Positions 19,245 to 21,806 of a stretch of 21,806 nt of DNA are shown here, piece after piece. The position numbers and the translations under genes are program-made. This DNA is from DAOSEC01 sp035362935. GTDB taxonomy: Bacteria > Bacillota_I > Bacilli_A > ML615J-28 > CAG-313. Below the pieces are notes generated by a model. It searched no databases and was not told where the DNA came from. It was given only the letters and a program-made list of their open reading frames with translations. The stretch spans positions 1 to 21,806 of the forward strand of contig DAOSEC010000025.1 of the NCBI GenBank assembly GCA_035362935.1, written 5' to 3'. Positions within the stretch are counted from its first letter, which is position 1; every line of letters starts with the position of its first letter.

Positions 19245-21642
19245 ATTCATTCCAAGACTCTTTTAATACTTCTGTTACAAATTTTTTCGCAATATCAGCA
19301 TCAAATTGAGTTCCTGCATGTTTCATTAGTTCATTGATTGCCTCTTGTTGAGACAATCCTTTTCGATAAGGTCGATTTGTCGTCATCGCATCAAACGCAT
19401 CAACTATCGCAATGACTCGAGCACGCCAAGGGATATCTTCTCCCTTTAACCCTCTTGGGTAACCTGTTCCATCGTATCGTTCATGGTGGGATAAAATGTC
19501 TTCAGCGATTTCGGCATATTCTTTTGTTGTAGATAAAATACGATATCCAATCTCAGGGTGACGTTTCACCTCTGCCCATTCTTCAGGGGTGAGTTTACCA
19601 GGTTTATTTAATATCGCATCGTCAATTGCAATTTTACCAATGTCGTGTAAGTTACCAATCATCGTAAGTAGATTAACCTCATCCTTGCGTAAATTGTATA
19701 CGATACCTACTGATTGACACCACTCACGAACCCGTTTGGAATGATATTCCTCACGTGGGTTTTTTAAATGGAGTGTACTCATAATCGTCTTAATTGTTTC
19801 ACTACGATTACTTGCAGTTTCATAAAGCTTTTTGTGGTACATATCAATTTCTGCGAGTTTCACAGCTTCATCAATGGTTAGATTGTCATACATGGTGTGA
19901 ATTCCAAATGTAACCGAAGAAGACATCCCATAAATTTGGATTGAGTCAAGTTCTTCCTTCATATGTTCAATGATGGTTTCGGTTTCTTGGTGATTGGTGT
20001 TTGGAAACAAGAACACGAACTCATCTCCACCGATTCGTGCGAGCGTATCGGTAGTCCGAATATGGTTTTTCATTACGTTTGTTACGGAGAGTAATAGTTC
20101 ATCGCCTGCTGTATGGCCAAACGCATCGTTGATGATTTTTAAACCGTTAATATCTGCCATTACAACAGTGATTGGTAGATTAATATGATTCGATAGTCGG
20201 ACGATATCTTGTTCATAGAATCGTCTATTCTTTAATCCGGTAAGGTGATCATGATAACTTAAGTACAAAATTTCTTCGTCTTTTTTCTTCCGATCGGTAA
20301 TGTCATAGGCAACATTCATCGCTATTTTTTTACCATCGCTTTGTGTTCCAATGATTGTTGAGTAAATTTCCCAAACAACCGTTGTCCCATATTTTGTTTT
20401 TACTTTAAATTCGCCATCAAATCTTCGGTCAGTGACGTCGTAGTAACGCTTCGATACTTCTTCAAAATTTGTTATATCCTTATTATATGCTTTTTTGATC
20501 CATTCTTTGATGGTTGGTAATTCATCGATCGTATATCCTGTTATTTGTGACCAAGTATGATTTAGATGAATGATGGTACCACCTTCTACATGCATCATAA
20601 TCGCAATTGGTGCTTGATCAACTGCTTTTCTTAGTTTTTCTTCACTTTCTGAGATTGCTTTTTCTAATAGCTGTCGCTCTGTAATGTCTTGAGAGAAGAT
20701 AGTAGCACCAATGATTTCATGGTTTTGATCATAAATTGGATTGCAGAAGGATTCAAAAATCTTGAGTGTTTTATATTGTCCTTGTAATGGAACGATATTG
20801 ACAAAGGATTCCCCCTTAAATGCGCGATCAATATTCTCTTTCACTTGATTGAATTCATCCCCATATGCGAAATAGGATAACATAGATTTCCCTTTTTGGA
20901 TATTTTCTCCATACATTGATTTCATCAGTTCTTGATGTAAATGATTAAAGAAGATGTATTGATAGTTTAAATCAACTGCGATGATAATCATATTCTTTGG
21001 ACTTTCAATTGAAGTTTTTAGTAATATTTCAGATTGTATTAAGTCACTATTCGCCTTTAAACGTTCATTTTGATTGTTGATGGCTAAGGCAACAAATACA
21101 GTCGCAATTGGGTATATTAACATAACAATGGGCCAAATATTTTGAACAACAGCGATACCACTACCAAGGGGTAAGATCAACAACTGTGATAGCAACATTA
21201 ATATGTGATTTGCAACACCAAAAATAAGAAACGACAACACGAAGTTCACTCTTTTTTTTGACTTACCTGTGCGAAAGTGCCGCCATATAATACCAAATGT
21301 AGCGGAGGTTACAATCGTCATAACCCCTGCCCAAACACCTTCATTCCCTCGCCATAAACGGTAAATAATCGCTATAATTGAAGCAACGATTGTAGTATAT
21401 CCACCAAAGAAAGCACCAGATACACTGATTAATATCGATCGAGTATCATAGAACGCTCCACTTGGCATTTGCCAAGAACTCATCATAATCACAATCGCAA
21501 ACAAACCAATGAGTAATCCTAATAAGATTTGGCGAACCTTACTTTGTTGTGTAGGTCTGATGTTCGATGCCCCATATATAAAAGCCAAAGCAAAAAGCAA
21601 CGTGGCATTGCTTACTAAGCTACTAAACATTTCTAAATTCAT
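19243..21642 (-). CDS. Membrane sensor with LytS-type 5TM, two PAS, GGDEF and HD-GYP domains
   Basis: This 799-residue protein makes and/or degrades cyclic di-GMP. Order: six hydrophobic helices of the 5TM-5TMR_LYT type (about 10-190, with FYDTRSILISVSGAFFGG and IIYRLWRGNEGVWAG); PAS (about 205-322, ending FSQDITERQ); PAS (about 335-452, ending AYDITDRK); GGDEF (about 458-610); and HD-GYP (about 620-795). The GGDEF signature is exact at 538-542, with an inhibitory-site RTTD at 529-532, five residues upstream. The HD-GYP domain keeps HD (666-667, LHDIGK) and HHERYDGTGYP (719-729). Both activities therefore look possible, with PAS or membrane input setting the balance. ATG 21642 has GAGGTGG just upstream. 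It is a single gene whose ligand is unknown. Confidence 0.93.
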   Translation of the reverse strand: MNLEMFSSLVSNATLLFALAFIYGASNIRPTQQSKVRQILLGLLIGLFAIVIMMSSWQMPSGAFYDTRSILISVSGAFFGGYTTIVASIIAIIYRLWRGNEGVWAGVMTIVTSATFGIIWRHFRTGKSKKRVNFVLSFLIFGVANHILMLLSQLLILPLGSGIAVVQNIWPIVMLIYPIATVFVALAINNQNERLKANSDLIQSEILLKTSIESPKNMIIIAVDLNYQYIFFNHLHQELMKSMYGENIQKGKSMLSYFAYGDEFNQVKENIDRAFKGESFVNIVPLQGQYKTLKIFESFCNPIYDQNHEIIGATIFSQDITERQLLEKAISESEEKLRKAVDQAPIAIMMHVEGGTIIHLNHTWSQITGYTIDELPTIKEWIKKAYNKDITNFEEVSKRYYDVTDRRFDGEFKVKTKYGTTVVWEIYSTIIGTQSDGKKIAMNVAYDITDRKKKDEEILYLSYHDHLTGLKNRRFYEQDIVRLSNHINLPITVVMADINGLKIINDAFGHTAGDELLLSVTNVMKNHIRTTDTLARIGGDEFVFLFPNTNHQETETIIEHMKEELDSIQIYGMSSSVTFGIHTMYDNLTIDEAVKLAEIDMYHKKLYETASNRSETIKTIMSTLHLKNPREEYHSKRVREWCQSVGIVYNLRKDEVNLLTMIGNLHDIGKIAIDDAILNKPGKLTPEEWAEVKRHPEIGYRILSTTKEYAEIAEDILSHHERYDGTGYPRGLKGEDIPWRARVIAIVDAFDAMTTNRPYRKGLSQQEAINELMKHAGTQFDADIAKKFVTEVLKESWNE

Positions 21643-21783
21643 AAATCCACCTCAAACGTTGTCATTCTATTGCTATTTTAACACAAAGCCATAAAAAATT
21701 ACATAAAAATGTAGTATGAAGTGTATAATTTGTAAATTTAGATATGCTTTGTTCGGTAGTGTCAAATAGTTTTGGGATAAAAG

Positions 21784-21792
21784 TGATATAAT
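21784..21792 (+). promoter_or_regulatory. Extended -10 promoter at the right edge
   Basis: TGA followed by TATAAT (21787-21792), facing right and out of the window. No -35 match is convincing. It probably serves a gene that begins after 21806. Confidence 0.45.
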
Positions 21793-21806
21793 CATAGTTT
21801 GCATAA

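Noticed and set aside
1..21806. Mycoplasma-type code with UGA as Trp
   Set aside because: Trp residues use TGG, and TGA ends several genes exactly at operon junctions (pncA, pcm).
1..21806. tRNA, rRNA or known riboswitch
   Set aside because: No cloverleaf with TTCGA-type arms or recognisable riboswitch core was seen by eye; a covariance-model search would be needed to exclude short RNAs.

Overview
The window is AT-rich (roughly one third G+C by eye) and densely coded. UGA is a real stop (for example pncA and pcm end in TGA) and Trp is TGG, so the code is the standard bacterial one, not the Mycoplasma/Spiroplasma code. AAGGAGG-type ribosome sites, TTGACA/TATAAT promoters, a CIRCE-like element, a PadR/DUF1700/DUF4097 cassette and DUF1858/DUF438 proteins fit a low-GC Firmicute or an Acholeplasma/Izemoplasma-like relative. 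This placement is inference, with no marker gene to prove it.

Bases 1 to about 4400 are an accessory region. It holds an apparently intact IS3-family (IS150-like) insertion sequence on the minus strand, flanked on its left by an array of G-rich repeats. Then come an orphan 281-residue protein, a second related repeat array ending in a hairpin that copies the IS end, and a Fic-family gene under a promoter framed by two near-identical palindromes. Intergenic stretches here are long and rich in repeats and palindromes.

Bases 4400 to 7570 carry two minus-strand genes: htpG, with a consensus promoter overlapped by a CIRCE-like operator, and a YwaF-like membrane protein. A spacer of about 400 bases with a perfect direct repeat follows.

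Bases 7570 to 19214 are plus-strand genes in compact operons: a HEXXH metallopeptidase; the nicotinate salvage pair pncA-pncB, coupled by an ATGA overlap; an HD phosphohydrolase, pcm and a glycoside hydrolase family 9 protein without signal peptide; DUF1858, DUF438 (hemerythrin plus PAS) and YbaN-type proteins; padR, DUF1700 and DUF4097, an envelope-associated cassette; a NYN/OST-HTH protein; and a small four-helix membrane protein. Most units end in clear intrinsic terminators.

Bases 19243 to 21642 (minus) encode a large membrane sensor with LytS-type 5TM, PAS, PAS, GGDEF and HD-GYP domains, all catalytic motifs intact. A rightward extended -10 promoter at the edge points to a gene beyond the window.

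The observations most worth following are the two related repeat arrays, the Fic protein with Gln for the catalytic His plus its double operator, the CIRCE-like site on htpG, and the HD-Pcm-GH9 operon.
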